The position numbers and the translations under genes are program-made. DNA of 26,754 nucleotides, from positions 1-26,754 of the IMG/VR virus record IMGVR_UViG_3300019768_000019; one strand, 5' to 3'. Positions 5,779 to 12,447 of this stretch are shown here, in pieces. The DNA is from a virus. Within the stretch, counting starts at the first letter, position 1, and each line of letters begins with the position of its first letter. A model generated the notes under the pieces. The model had not been told where the DNA came from. It made no database searches and saw nothing but the letters and a program-made list of their open reading frames with translations.

Positions 5779-6186
5779 CTTTTTCTCCTTAATATGTGGG
5801 AATGACCCCGTTAGCTGTACCAGTGGTACATACATAGTTTTATGACGTTACGGTCAACTCTTTGTTACTACGATTGCTTGTTGCTACAATGTCCTATGTT
5901 GTAGTTGTGTAGTTGTGATTGTTACTACATATAATGTAGTACGATGCTGTTGACTTGTGTAGTAGTACTGTACTACTTGATTGATAGTACTGCTTGAAGC
6001 TACCCTTCCCTTCGGTCAGGATTGCTTCATCCTATAAGCCAGGTGACATCTAGTGTGATACTGTTGATGATCAGCATTTTCACAATTCAACTGTAACAAG
6101 CAGTCTCCTTTTTGTTTTAATTTGAGTCTAATTTAATAGCGCTCACTGCAACCCACCTACTCTCTTATAGATGGGCTGTGTGAATA
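5779..6186 (-). other. Long leader / non-coding region upstream of the RNA polymerase gene
   Basis: 408 bp with no strong gene. It holds a perfect inverted repeat, AGTAGTAC-T-GTACTACT, at 5961-5977. GAAGC/GCTTC arms lie around 5996-6029. A stem CCCACCTA/TAGATGGG (8 bp with a wobble, 8-nt loop) lies at 6152-6175, just after the stop of the 113-residue gene. A ribosome-site cassette at 6105-6123 is followed by a TTG. The plus strand is rich in GTAGT/GTACT strings. It probably carries a processed or attenuated leader, plus any promoter for the RNA polymerase gene, but I cannot fix a -35/-10 pair. Confidence 0.45.
6016..6099 (-). CDS. Possible 27-residue peptide with TTG start
   Basis: AAGGAG lies five bases before a TTG at 6097-6099, inside the A/T leader AAATTAAAACAAAAAGGAG, which nearly repeats the leader of the gene starting at 3014. 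The frame runs 27 residues (LQLNCENADHQQYHTRCH, then LAYRMKQS) and stops with TGA at 6016. The strong ribosome site argues for translation. The unusual start and His/Cys-rich short product argue for caution. It may be a leader peptide or the stub of a decayed gene. Confidence 0.3.
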   Translation of the reverse strand: MLQLNCENADHQQYHTRCHLAYRMKQS

Positions 6187-6528
6187 CTACTTAATGTCTA
6201 GGTCAGCCATAGCTTTGTCTAACTCAGCGTGTCTAGCCTTTTGGACTTTGAATGCATCTTTATATCTAACATTTGATTCCCTTCTTTGTTTAGTATAAGC
6301 TTCTTTATACGATGCTTTGTACTCATCACCCATTGTCTCTACCTGAACTTTGTATTCTTTGTTTTGTAGTTTAGCTTCTTCTGCTACCCATCTAGTTGCA
6401 TTAGGAACTTCTGCTACACCTCTAGCTACTACTTTACCTGTCTCTTTGGCTGCACCTACTAAGTTTAAACCGTGTACTACCATAAAGTAACCTATCACTA
6501 CTACTACTGCTATAATTAATAATTCCAT
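6187..6528 (-). CDS. Membrane-anchored coiled-coil protein (113 aa)
   Basis: Residues 2-20 (ELLIIAVVVVIGYFMVVHG) are a membrane helix. The remaining 90 residues are charged and helical, with Lys/Glu/Tyr periodicity (KEYKVQVETMGDEYKASYKE), predicting an extended coil in the cytoplasm. AGGAGG precedes the ATG. It is an early gene located before the RNA polymerase. No family is recognised. A scaffold attaching phage DNA or enzymes to the membrane is one possibility, not shown. Confidence 0.7.
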   Translation of the reverse strand: MELLIIAVVVVIGYFMVVHGLNLVGAAKETGKVVARGVAEVPNATRWVAEEAKLQNKEYKVQVETMGDEYKASYKEAYTKQRRESNVRYKDAFKVQKARHAELDKAMADLDIK

Positions 6529-6609
6529 CTTCTTGTCCTCCTCAGAACGATTGAGAGTACTCTGCTCTCTTATGTGTACACCTTATCCCTGTGTACTAGG
6601 TAACCAATA

Positions 6610-6789
6610 CTAAGAAGTATAAGCTGCTATAGCCTGTTCTGTCTTAGTACATCTCTGCTTTACCTCTAGCTTATAGCTTACGAATGTAGGCTTAGCTTTA
6701 GGTACCTCTACGATAGGAGTAGCTAGGTCATCTATCAACCTGTGTATCTCCTGTATCTTTAACTCTTTAAGTGTGTACCGTTGTTGCAT
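6610..6789 (-). CDS. Small charged helical protein (59 aa)
   Basis: Reads MQQRYTLKELKIQEIHRLID and continues to EQAIAAYTS. The ATG overlaps the TAA of the upstream membrane peptide (TAATG), and GGAAG lies six bases before it. The N-terminal half is an amphipathic helix; the middle holds VPKAKPTF. No family is recognised. Tight coupling with the membrane peptide suggests the two are made together. Confidence 0.65.
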   Translation of the reverse strand: MQQRYTLKELKIQEIHRLIDDLATPIVEVPKAKPTFVSYKLEVKQRCTKTEQAIAAYTS

Positions 6790-6884
6790 TACAGCTTCCA
6801 GTCAGACCATTGGCCTCTCTCTGACTTACTACTTGTTAACCAGATACCTACTATACATATCACTACTATCGCTATTGCTTCCAT
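6789..6884 (-). CDS. Single-TM micro-protein (31 aa), first leftward gene
   Basis: Starts MEAIAIVVICIVGIWLTSSK and ends in a short polar tail (SERGQWSDWKL). AAGGAG lies six bases before the ATG at 6884; a second ATG one codon earlier (6887) is too close to it. It is the first gene downstream of the leftward sigma70-like promoter at 6942-6970 and is coupled to the 59-residue gene. A 31-residue membrane protein in the immediate-early position could change host membrane properties. The function is unknown. Confidence 0.65.
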   Translation of the reverse strand: MEAIAIVVICIVGIWLTSSKSERGQWSDWKL

Positions 6885-6941
6885 CATACTCTCCTTGTTA
6901 TGTGGTACAGTTGCCTAAGCTGTATAGTTATTTAAACAGGC

Positions 6942-6970
6942 ACTATAAAATATATGGTACCTTCTATCAA
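6942..6970 (-). promoter_or_regulatory. Leftward sigma70-like promoter (PL)
   Basis: On the minus strand TTGATA (6970-6965) and TATAGT (6947-6942) are separated by 17 bp, the optimal bacterial vegetative spacing. The predicted start near 6935 lies about 50 bp before the first leftward gene. An inverted repeat GGTAC-N11-GTACC at 6956-6976 overlaps the -35 box and could be an operator. This would let host polymerase start the early block, including the phage RNA polymerase. Confidence 0.65.
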
Positions 6971-7022
6971 AGTACCGGGGGCCTATATCGGAATAAGTCC
7001 CACAAACCCTATACTGACCCTC

Positions 7023-7207
7023 TACGCAAAAATATAAAAATACCACACATGAGGCTAAGCTTCGTTTAAGTTAAATACGCATTTATACGTACCTGAGACT
7101 AACTACGCACAACATATAGATAGTTATATATAACAAAGCTACCGAATACAAGTACGCATTTATGCGGTTAAGTATTTATTAAGCACAATTAACGTATAAT
7201 ATACGCA
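7023..7207. repeat. Five TACGCA repeats in the divergent control region
   Basis: TACGCA occurs at 7023, 7076, 7104, 7153 and 7202, all on the plus strand, spaced 53, 28, 49 and 49 bp. The copy at 7153 is part of the perfect palindrome CGCAT-TT-ATGCG (7155-7166). The copy at 7076 is in a similar but imperfect one (CGCATTTATACG). The last copy covers the predicted start of rightward transcription. The pattern suits operators for a dimeric regulator, or iteron-like sites of a replication or partition system. The ParB-like gene directly downstream is the obvious candidate binder. Confidence 0.6.
7179..7200 (+). promoter_or_regulatory. Rightward phage promoter, copy A (TTAAGC-N10-TATAAT)
   Basis: Boxes at 7179-7184 and 7195-7200. 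The TATAAT ends 19 nt before the ATG of the ParB-like gene. The left box differs from the consensus at its last base. TACGCA elements flank it (7153) and overlap its start point (7202), so it is the only one of the six copies with apparent operator sites. Confidence 0.7.
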
Positions 7208-7219
7208 TAAGGAGTATAA

Positions 7220-7933
7220 ATGACATACGAGATACACGAATTAGCTGGTATAGTAGCACTAGCCAGCGAAGCGGAACAACTAGCACTCACTGAAGATATA
7301 AGAGCTAACGGGCTGCAGGATGATATTGTACTGTGGGATGACGGTACTGGAGAGAAGGTTGTAGATGGTAGATGCAGACAGATAGCTTGCGTAGCTACCG
7401 ATACTCTTATAACAACTAGAGTACTAAGTCCAGAACTAGATTACGCTACTGTGGCTAAGATTGTAAAGAGCCTCAATACTAGAAGGAACCTAACAGATAC
7501 GCAGAAAGTAATGAGTGCATTAAAACAATACCAGACTACCAAAGGTAAGCAAAGTGACATAGCCAAACAATGGGCAGTAGGTCACAGGACACTACAGAAC
7601 GCAGTGTACATAGCTAAGCATAGACCGGAGTACATAGATCCGTTGTTTAACGGTAATAGTATAAAAGTGTACGACAGTACTAAAGGTATAACCATTACAA
7701 CTAACAAGGTAACTGGTATAGCTAAGATCATTAAGACGACTGAAGAGATGAACGTCACTGAAGATACTAGCAATAAAGTAGAATGGTCATCCGATGCGTA
7801 TATAAAGACAGAAGCAGGTAAGGCATGGTACTACACTTCAGTTGCGATGGATAATATAACTACAGATAACATAGCAACTAGGATGAAATATGCGGAGCTG
7901 GCTAACTACAAGTTTAAAGTAGAAGAAAAATAA
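7220..7933 (+). CDS. ParB-like nuclease/partition-domain DNA-binding protein (237 aa)
   Basis: Residues 20-60 follow the ParB N-terminal pattern. IRANGLQDDIVLW is followed by VVDGRCRQIA (VDGRxR at 48-53), then SLNTRRNLTDTQK (84-96). A helix-turn-helix follows at about 110-131 (QSDIAKQWAVGHRTLQNAVY). Such proteins bind specific DNA sites, and some have CTP switch or nuclease activity. The tail from 150 on is unassigned. AAGGAG lies seven bases before the ATG. It is the first rightward gene, beside the TACGCA repeats, which suggests it binds them to control itself, replication, or prophage partition. No ParA partner is seen in the window. Confidence 0.8.
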   Translation: MTYEIHELAGIVALASEAEQLALTEDIRANGLQDDIVLWDDGTGEKVVDGRCRQIACVATDTLITTRVLSPELDYATVAKIVKSLNTRRNLTDTQKVMSALKQYQTTKGKQSDIAKQWAVGHRTLQNAVYIAKHRPEYIDPLFNGNSIKVYDSTKGITITTNKVTGIAKIIKTTEEMNVTEDTSNKVEWSSDAYIKTEAGKAWYYTSVAMDNITTDNIATRMKYAELANYKFKVEEK

Positions 7934-7944
7934 TAAGGTATAAT

Positions 7945-8469
7945 ATGATAAAGTTAATAAAGAATAAGACAAAAGAGTTACTAGGGTTACCAATAATGGT
8001 AGACCTAGCTATAGAGGATGTAGTGATAACTACTAGTGAGTTCGTAGAATATAGAGTGGTAGAGGAGCTAGAAGATGGTACCGGGTTTGTAGTATACACT
8101 GAAAGCGGTGTTGTGTACCTAGGTAACTACGAAGGGTTCATGTTTAATACAGATGACATCCTAACAACTACGATAAGACATAAAGAGATTAGGTCAGTAG
8201 TGGTTGCACCTAAAAGCAATAAGACACAGTACTTAAGTGCTAGAATAGCTAAACATATTGCAGAATATAATGAAGAGCCTCAGAAGCTTACATTTTGTCC
8301 TAGTCGCTATAGTATACAGGATACGTACGAAGAAAGATGGGCTATGCTGTCAGCTAAGTTACACGCCCTAGGTATAGTACCAACACGTGCAGAAGATGAT
8401 GGTTATGAGATGATAGTACCGCATAATCTGGTAGAAGAAGTAACTACACTTATCAGAATACACAGATAA
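7945..8469 (+). CDS. Hypothetical protein (174 aa)
   Basis: Starts MIKLIKNKTKELLGLPIMVD. AAGG sits six bases before the ATG. The N-terminal half looks beta-rich with acidic loops (VEELEDGTGFVVYTESGVVYL). The C-terminal half is helical (YLSARIAKHIAEY, ERWAMLSAKLHALGI). No known motif is visible. It follows the ParB-like gene by 11 bp and overlaps the next start as TAATG, so it shares that operon. Confidence 0.7.
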   Translation: MIKLIKNKTKELLGLPIMVDLAIEDVVITTSEFVEYRVVEELEDGTGFVVYTESGVVYLGNYEGFMFNTDDILTTTIRHKEIRSVVVAPKSNKTQYLSARIAKHIAEYNEEPQKLTFCPSRYSIQDTYEERWAMLSAKLHALGIVPTRAEDDGYEMIVPHNLVEEVTTLIRIHR

Positions 8470-8846
8470 TGAAGTTCAATGTAAGTAGGAACCTAGGTAA
8501 GGAGAAGGTACAGCGATTGTACCTAATGGAGATACATGTGGAAGGTTATGATAAACCTGCGTACAAATTCGGTAAGGCCAGTGGGCATAGTAGTAAGGAT
8601 AGAATGCTACAGATTATTAGTAGTTACTTCGATTGCTATAGATGTACACCGATTATCAAAATAGTGAGAGATAGGGAAGTGGATGATGTATTTACTAAGG
8701 AGACTAGCTTACACCAGGAGTTTGTAGATGACAAGATTAGCTGTGAAGGTAAGAAATGGAGTGGTATGACTGAATGCTTCCTACTAGATAAGGATGTAGC
8801 TATAGAGGCTTATGAAAGGGTAGTAGATGCAGCTAGTAGTGAGTAA
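8469..8846 (+). CDS. GIY-YIG-like (T5orf172/Mug113-type) domain protein (125 aa)
   Basis: The layout is LYLMEI (17-22), AYKFGKAS (31-38), DRM (44-46), then FTKETSLHQEF (75-85) and a closing CEGKKWSGMTECF. This matches small phage proteins of the T5orf172 branch of the GIY-YIG superfamily, with YK-x-GK-x-S, an Arg, a Glu (E78) before LH, and a C-terminal aromatic strand. Members are predicted DNA nucleases or DNA-binding modules. The start overlaps the previous stop. It is less typical than the clear GIY-YIG gene at 24225, so the call is by pattern only. Confidence 0.6.
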   Translation: MKFNVSRNLGKEKVQRLYLMEIHVEGYDKPAYKFGKASGHSSKDRMLQIISSYFDCYRCTPIIKIVRDREVDDVFTKETSLHQEFVDDKISCEGKKWSGMTECFLLDKDVAIEAYERVVDAASSE

Positions 8847-9042
8847 GGATGTAGAAGAGGATATAGATACTAGCTATGAACTGGATAAACTAGAGCTGCT
8901 GAATGGGTTACCAAATTGGTTCTATACGAAGAATGAGGTTAGGAAATATGTAGTAACTAGAAGTAAGTTACTTAGGTTACAGAGAGAAGAGGAAGAGTAT
9001 AGCTACGAGCATACTAAATATGGCACAAAGGAAATAAAATGA
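8827..9042 (+). CDS. Hypothetical charged protein (71 aa)
   Basis: Its first 20 bases overlap the end of the previous gene, with AAAGGG six bases before the ATG. The sequence is helical and highly charged (LLRLQREEEEYSYEHTKY). The TGA overlaps the next ATG (ATGA). No family is recognised; it looks like one more small gene in the right early cluster. Confidence 0.65.
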   Translation: MQLVVSKDVEEDIDTSYELDKLELLNGLPNWFYTKNEVRKYVVTRSKLLRLQREEEEYSYEHTKYGTKEIK

Positions 9043-9206
9043 ATATACAAGAAAAAATAGAATTCGTATCACACTATGATGTGGTGTACTTAGATGATGC
9101 AGATAAGTATCTAGCTACTGCTGATAGAGAGCTACTGCAGTACTACACAAAAACAGATGTGGTTACGCTGTCATCAAATGAAAGGAATGTTATGCTAAAT
9201 GATTAG
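9039..9206 (+). CDS. Hypothetical protein (55 aa), ends at an in-frame TAG
   Basis: Reads MNIQEKIEFVSHYDVVYLDD and ends ERNVMLND. AAAGGA is ideally placed, and the ATG overlaps the previous TGA. After the TAG at 9204-9206 the same frame stays open for another 61 codons, to 9392. The real gene may therefore be 117 residues long with a nonsense codon or readthrough; see the entry at 9207-9392. Confidence 0.6.
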   Translation: MNIQEKIEFVSHYDVVYLDDADKYLATADRELLQYYTKTDVVTLSSNERNVMLND

Positions 9207-9392
9207 GTAGTTCCATTATGCCATAAGGAGCTACAAGATATCGTAAGCATAGTTGATAAACTGTTACAAGTACTAGTTGACAGAATTACTAAATCTGAGG
9301 TGGTGCGTATTAGAGAAGCTAAAGCATACGAACTGTTGCGTAAAGAAATGGCAGAAGTCGAAGCATCTATGGGCAAGGATATAGGTATATGA
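9207..9392 (+). pseudogene. In-frame continuation after TAG (split or readthrough gene)
   Basis: The frame of the 55-residue gene continues past the TAG for 61 codons without another stop. It encodes a protein-like helical sequence (VDKLLQVLVDRITKSEVVRI, then AKAYELLRKEMAEVEASMGK). Its TGA overlaps the ATG of the next gene (ATGA), the coupling typical of real genes here. No ATG, GTG or TTG occurs early in the segment, although AAGGAG lies at 9221-9226. Explanations are a recent nonsense mutation, programmed TAG readthrough, or a rare start codon. TAG ends other phage genes normally, so global recoding is unlikely. Confidence 0.5.
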
Positions 9393-9520
9393 GTACCAAA
9401 CAAAAACGAGACTATAATAAAGAGCTATTCGCTAGACGAGAGATTGACCTGAGGACTAAAAGTGTTCCGGATAAGACGAAGTATAGTAGGAAAGCCAAGT
9501 ACAAGAATAAGGAACACTAA
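9389..9520 (+). CDS. Hypothetical small basic protein (43 aa)
   Basis: Reads MSTKQKRDYNKELFARREID and ends KAKYKNKEH. About a third of its residues are Lys or Arg, so nucleic-acid binding is plausible. The ATG overlaps the TGA of the upstream frame, with AAGGAT about nine bases before it. It ends the right early cluster, followed by promoter copy B. Confidence 0.55.
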   Translation: MSTKQKRDYNKELFARREIDLRTKSVPDKTKYSRKAKYKNKEH

Positions 9521-9527
9521 CCGTAGT

Positions 9528-9549
9528 TTAAGGCTTAGTACTGTATAAT
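9528..9549 (+). promoter_or_regulatory. Rightward phage promoter, copy B (TTAAGG-N10-TATAAT)
   Basis: Boxes at 9528-9533 and 9544-9549. TATAAT ends 20 nt before the ATG at 9570, leaving a leader that holds little besides TTAAAGGAT. It drives the packaging transcription unit. Confidence 0.7.
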
Positions 9550-9569
9550 TAGGTATTAAAGGATAAACT

Positions 9570-9836
9570 ATGATTAAAGATAGTAGTGGTATAGCTGGTA
9601 TAGTAAGACTTGACGAAAGTGTTGAGTTCGGTATCTATACAGTAGACGAAGTGTTCCAGCATATCAGAACAATACAAAGTAGTGATTATACTACAGATAA
9701 TAGACAAGAAGATGAAGCAGAGTGGGTTTATAGACTAGCTGTGGATAATGGTGTTGAGTTAGTACTCGACAGTGATGACTATGTGGTTAAGTACCTGAAT
9801 GATAATGGTATTAAAGCACAGAAAAGTAAAGGGTAA
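9570..9836 (+). CDS. Hypothetical acidic protein (88 aa)
   Basis: Starts MIKDSSGIAGIVRLDESVEF. AAAGGAT lies before the ATG within the promoter-leader cassette. The protein is rich in Asp/Glu and probably alpha/beta, with a central VDEVFQHIRTIQ helix and a C-terminal VVKYLNDNGIKAQKSK. No family is recognised. It is the first gene of the unit that carries the terminase genes. Confidence 0.65.
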   Translation: MIKDSSGIAGIVRLDESVEFGIYTVDEVFQHIRTIQSSDYTTDNRQEDEAEWVYRLAVDNGVELVLDSDDYVVKYLNDNGIKAQKSKG

Positions 9837-9839
9837 TAA

Positions 9840-9935
9840 ATGATAGGGTTAGAAGAGCAAACCAAGATAGCTATATTAGCAGCTTCAATTATTGGACTAC
9901 TACTAATGATTGACCTAGGTCTAGTGAGTTACTAA
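9840..9935 (+). CDS. Single-TM micro-protein (31 aa)
   Basis: Reads MIGLEEQTKIAILAASIIGL and ends LLMIDLGLVSY. Residues 9-28 form one membrane helix. AAAGGG lies seven bases before the ATG, and the TAA overlaps the start of the terminase small subunit gene (TAATG), so it sits in the operon with signals at both ends. No known family. It may be too small to have been annotated in relatives. Confidence 0.6.
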   Translation: MIGLEEQTKIAILAASIIGLLLMIDLGLVSY

Positions 9936-10675
9936 TGGGCTTAGGTATAGTAAAAAGAGAGACTACTGAGTATACAGTAGAGAAGCTAAAGGAACTATTC
10001 CCAGCTAAGAAGAATACGATTACAGAAGAGACAGCTAGAATGCTTAATGAAGCTAATAGTGATCCGATGTTCAATGGTGATGAGTTCATGGATAACTTGC
10101 TTACATATAGTAATGTAATGCTAGAAGGTCAGTACTCGATGAGGAACTACATCAATGCGTTGAAGTTCTGTGCATACTTGGAATCAGAAGAGAACGTTAC
10201 AGAGGCGTATAGAAGAGCTAGAGCAAGTGATCAGTTTGTTATAGACAGGATTGGTGTAGACACTGAGAGTATGGAATACAGAGAGCTAACTAACGCAGCT
10301 AGTAGGTTCAGACGTACTCCGATGGTACAGAAGATACTGACACAGAGTGATATGCCATTGCATCTAATGTTTCAATCATCAAGGTACGAAGCTGTAGCTG
10401 TACTAGCTAAGGAGATGACTGGTGCCTACCATAGTAAGGATAGAATTAATGCTGCTGATAAGTTACTGACACATGTTAAGCCACCAGAGAATGCTCAGAT
10501 AGAATTGAGTGTAGGTATGAGTGCAGAGACTAAAGATATGCAGACACAGTTGAATGAACAACTAGCTGTACTAGCTAATAACCAGAGAAAGATGCTGGAG
10601 AATGGTTATAGTATGAAAGATGCGCAGAAGCTAGGTAGTGCAGTAGTACTTGATGCGGAGATAGTAGATGGCTAA
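9935..10675 (+). CDS. Probable terminase small subunit (246 aa)
   Basis: The protein is long and helical, with a central region NYINALKFCAYLESEENVTE-AYRRAR that resembles the DNA-binding part of phage small terminases. Position supports this: it overlaps the large terminase start by 8 bp. Small terminases recognise the packaging site and present DNA to the motor. The C-terminal tail (MQTQLNEQLAVLANNQRKML) looks like an oligomerising coil. An acidic, repeat-free N-terminus precedes residue 60. The identity rests on order and fold impression, not a diagnostic motif. Confidence 0.7.
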   Translation: MGLGIVKRETTEYTVEKLKELFPAKKNTITEETARMLNEANSDPMFNGDEFMDNLLTYSNVMLEGQYSMRNYINALKFCAYLESEENVTEAYRRARASDQFVIDRIGVDTESMEYRELTNAASRFRRTPMVQKILTQSDMPLHLMFQSSRYEAVAVLAKEMTGAYHSKDRINAADKLLTHVKPPENAQIELSVGMSAETKDMQTQLNEQLAVLANNQRKMLENGYSMKDAQKLGSAVVLDAEIVDG

Positions 10676-12395
10676 GCATAACGATAGCGTATTTGATATA
10701 GAAGAAGCACTACTTAATATAGACTTGGAGTTCAGGAACTATATACCTAGTGCTGATGCGATTGACTTCTTCAATATAATGAGGTTAGTTAATGGAGCGG
10801 ATTTTGAGTTCGATTCACCGTTGGTACACTACTGGATAGTAGACTTGCTGTTCGGTAACATAACTAGAGAGAATTACCCGTATAGTAAGGAAGTACAGGA
10901 TAAGATTAATATCAATAATAAACGTATAGCTATTATGATGAGTAGGGGATTAGGTAAGTCGAGTGTAATTACAGCGTTCCTACCTGTTTACTGTGCAGTT
11001 AAGGGCGAGGTACCAAATTATGGACCAATATACTTTATACTAGCTGTAGGTGCTAGTGCACAAGGTGGGGGGCGTGTAATGGCGCTTGCGTTGAGATCGA
11101 TGTGTGAAGATAGCGAGTTCTGTAAGAGTTACTTCGAGAGTATGAGGTTTACCGAAACAGAGGCTGAGTGGGTTAGAAAGCCGGTTAAGGCTAATGAGAA
11201 GCTAGATAAGAGAGTGTTCCTGTTAAGGACTATGGGGGCGAGTTCAGGTAATATCAGGGGGGTTAGATCGAATCATGGTGCACATAGACCAGATTGGATA
11301 CTGTTCGATGATATCATACCAAATATGGCAGCTGCTTACTCAGAGACGATAATGGGTAACTTAGAGGATATGATTAATGCCGATGCGATCAATGCACTGA
11401 AAGGTGGAGGTAAAGGTAAGATAATTAACGTGTTTACACCATTCCATATGAGAGACCCAAATGTTAAGACATTACTAGATGGATCATACACACCTGTAGC
11501 TATACCGATTTGTGAGAAGATAGATGAGACTACTACTGAAGAGGAGTTCAGAGGTGCGTGGGTAGAAATGCATCCGTATGAAGCTGTTAGGGAGCAGTAC
11601 CTGCAAGCAGTTAAGAGTAATACTACTAGAGCGTTCAATCAAGAGCGTATGCTTAAGATGGCGAATGAAGAAGATAGAATGGTACCAGACAGCTTGATTC
11701 AGGAGTACAATAGAGAGAATATTATGCAGAACTTAGGTGCGTATACACTGTACATAACTACTGACTTCACAACTACAAGTGAAGCTAAGAGTGACTTCAG
11801 TGGATTGATGGTATGGGCTGTGAGTCATAATGCGGACTACTTCCTGCTGGATGTGTGTGTAAGAAGACAAGGAATACAAGAGCAGTATAATGAGTTGTTT
11901 AGGATGCTACAAACATGGGGTAGGTACGGAAACCACATTGAAGTAGGTATTGAGGTAGATGGACAGCAGAAGGCTCACGTGTTTGCCCTAAAAGAGATGA
12001 TGCAGAAAAGGAATCAGTACTTCAGCTTTGCTAAACAGAAAGGTGCTCCAATTACTAGAGAGGGGATACTGAGTAAGGGTACAGGTACTAATAAACATGA
12101 GAGGTTCAGATATATGTTACCACAGTTCCAGAATAAGAAGATGTGGTTTCCGCAACAGCTAGCTGATACGCCAGATATGCAGGAGACTATGAAGCAGTTG
12201 AAGTATACTACATATAGTGGCTTTGCGGGTCATGATGACGCGATCGACTGCATTAGTCAGTTAGGTATGATTGATATTAGGTTACCGAGTGAGCAGGTAA
12301 GCGGTGAGTTCGGTGATGAGGAAGCTATCGATAGTATATGGGCTAGGTTCAATCATGATGAGGATCATGGATCAGGTTGTTCAACAGTGTTCTAG
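10668..12395 (+). CDS. terL: Terminase large subunit, ATPase-nuclease packaging motor (575 aa)
   Basis: Pumps DNA into the prohead and cuts it. Walker A is MMSRGLGKSS at 90-99 (Lys97) and Walker B is ILFDD at 211-215, in the usual order. The C-terminal RNase-H-like nuclease shows TTDFTT (Asp366), IEVGIEVDG (about 425-432) and GHDDAID (521-527), supplying the acidic metal site. Length is normal for podovirus large terminases. No insertion or break is seen. It ends in TAG, followed at once by promoter copy C. Confidence 0.93.
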   Translation: MAKHNDSVFDIEEALLNIDLEFRNYIPSADAIDFFNIMRLVNGADFEFDSPLVHYWIVDLLFGNITRENYPYSKEVQDKININNKRIAIMMSRGLGKSSVITAFLPVYCAVKGEVPNYGPIYFILAVGASAQGGGRVMALALRSMCEDSEFCKSYFESMRFTETEAEWVRKPVKANEKLDKRVFLLRTMGASSGNIRGVRSNHGAHRPDWILFDDIIPNMAAAYSETIMGNLEDMINADAINALKGGGKGKIINVFTPFHMRDPNVKTLLDGSYTPVAIPICEKIDETTTEEEFRGAWVEMHPYEAVREQYLQAVKSNTTRAFNQERMLKMANEEDRMVPDSLIQEYNRENIMQNLGAYTLYITTDFTTTSEAKSDFSGLMVWAVSHNADYFLLDVCVRRQGIQEQYNELFRMLQTWGRYGNHIEVGIEVDGQQKAHVFALKEMMQKRNQYFSFAKQKGAPITREGILSKGTGTNKHERFRYMLPQFQNKKMWFPQQLADTPDMQETMKQLKYTTYSGFAGHDDAIDCISQLGMIDIRLPSEQVSGEFGDEEAIDSIWARFNHDEDHGSGCSTVF

Positions 12396-12406
12396 TTAAT
12401 AGTGGA

Positions 12407-12428
12407 TTAAGGATAAAATTGCTATAAT
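12407..12428 (+). promoter_or_regulatory. Rightward phage promoter, copy C (TTAAGG-N10-TATAAT)
   Basis: Boxes at 12407-12412 and 12423-12428, with TGC before the TATAAT giving an extended -10 (TGnTATAAT). TATAAT ends 19 nt before the ATG of the adaptor gene; the leader contains TTTAAAGGAT. Drives the adaptor and tail fibre genes. Confidence 0.72.
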
Positions 12429-12447
12429 GGGGATTTAAAGGATAGAA

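Noticed and set aside
5779-5835. Upstream in-frame start of the RNA polymerase (704 residues)
   Set aside because: The added 19 residues have no ribosome site; AAGGAG sits before the ATG at 5778.
6773-7069. 98-residue rightward ORF in the divergent region
   Set aside because: It starts inside the leftward small genes, has no ribosome site, has a shadow-like Leu/Ser/Tyr-rich composition and covers the leftward promoter.
7937-7944. TATAAT just before the gene at 7945 as a seventh promoter
   Set aside because: No TTAAG box 10 bp upstream, and it sits between the ribosome site and the ATG.
9204-9206. TAG reassigned to an amino acid across the genome
   Set aside because: Clear genes such as the large terminase (ends 12395) and the adaptor (ends 13077) stop at TAG in the expected place.
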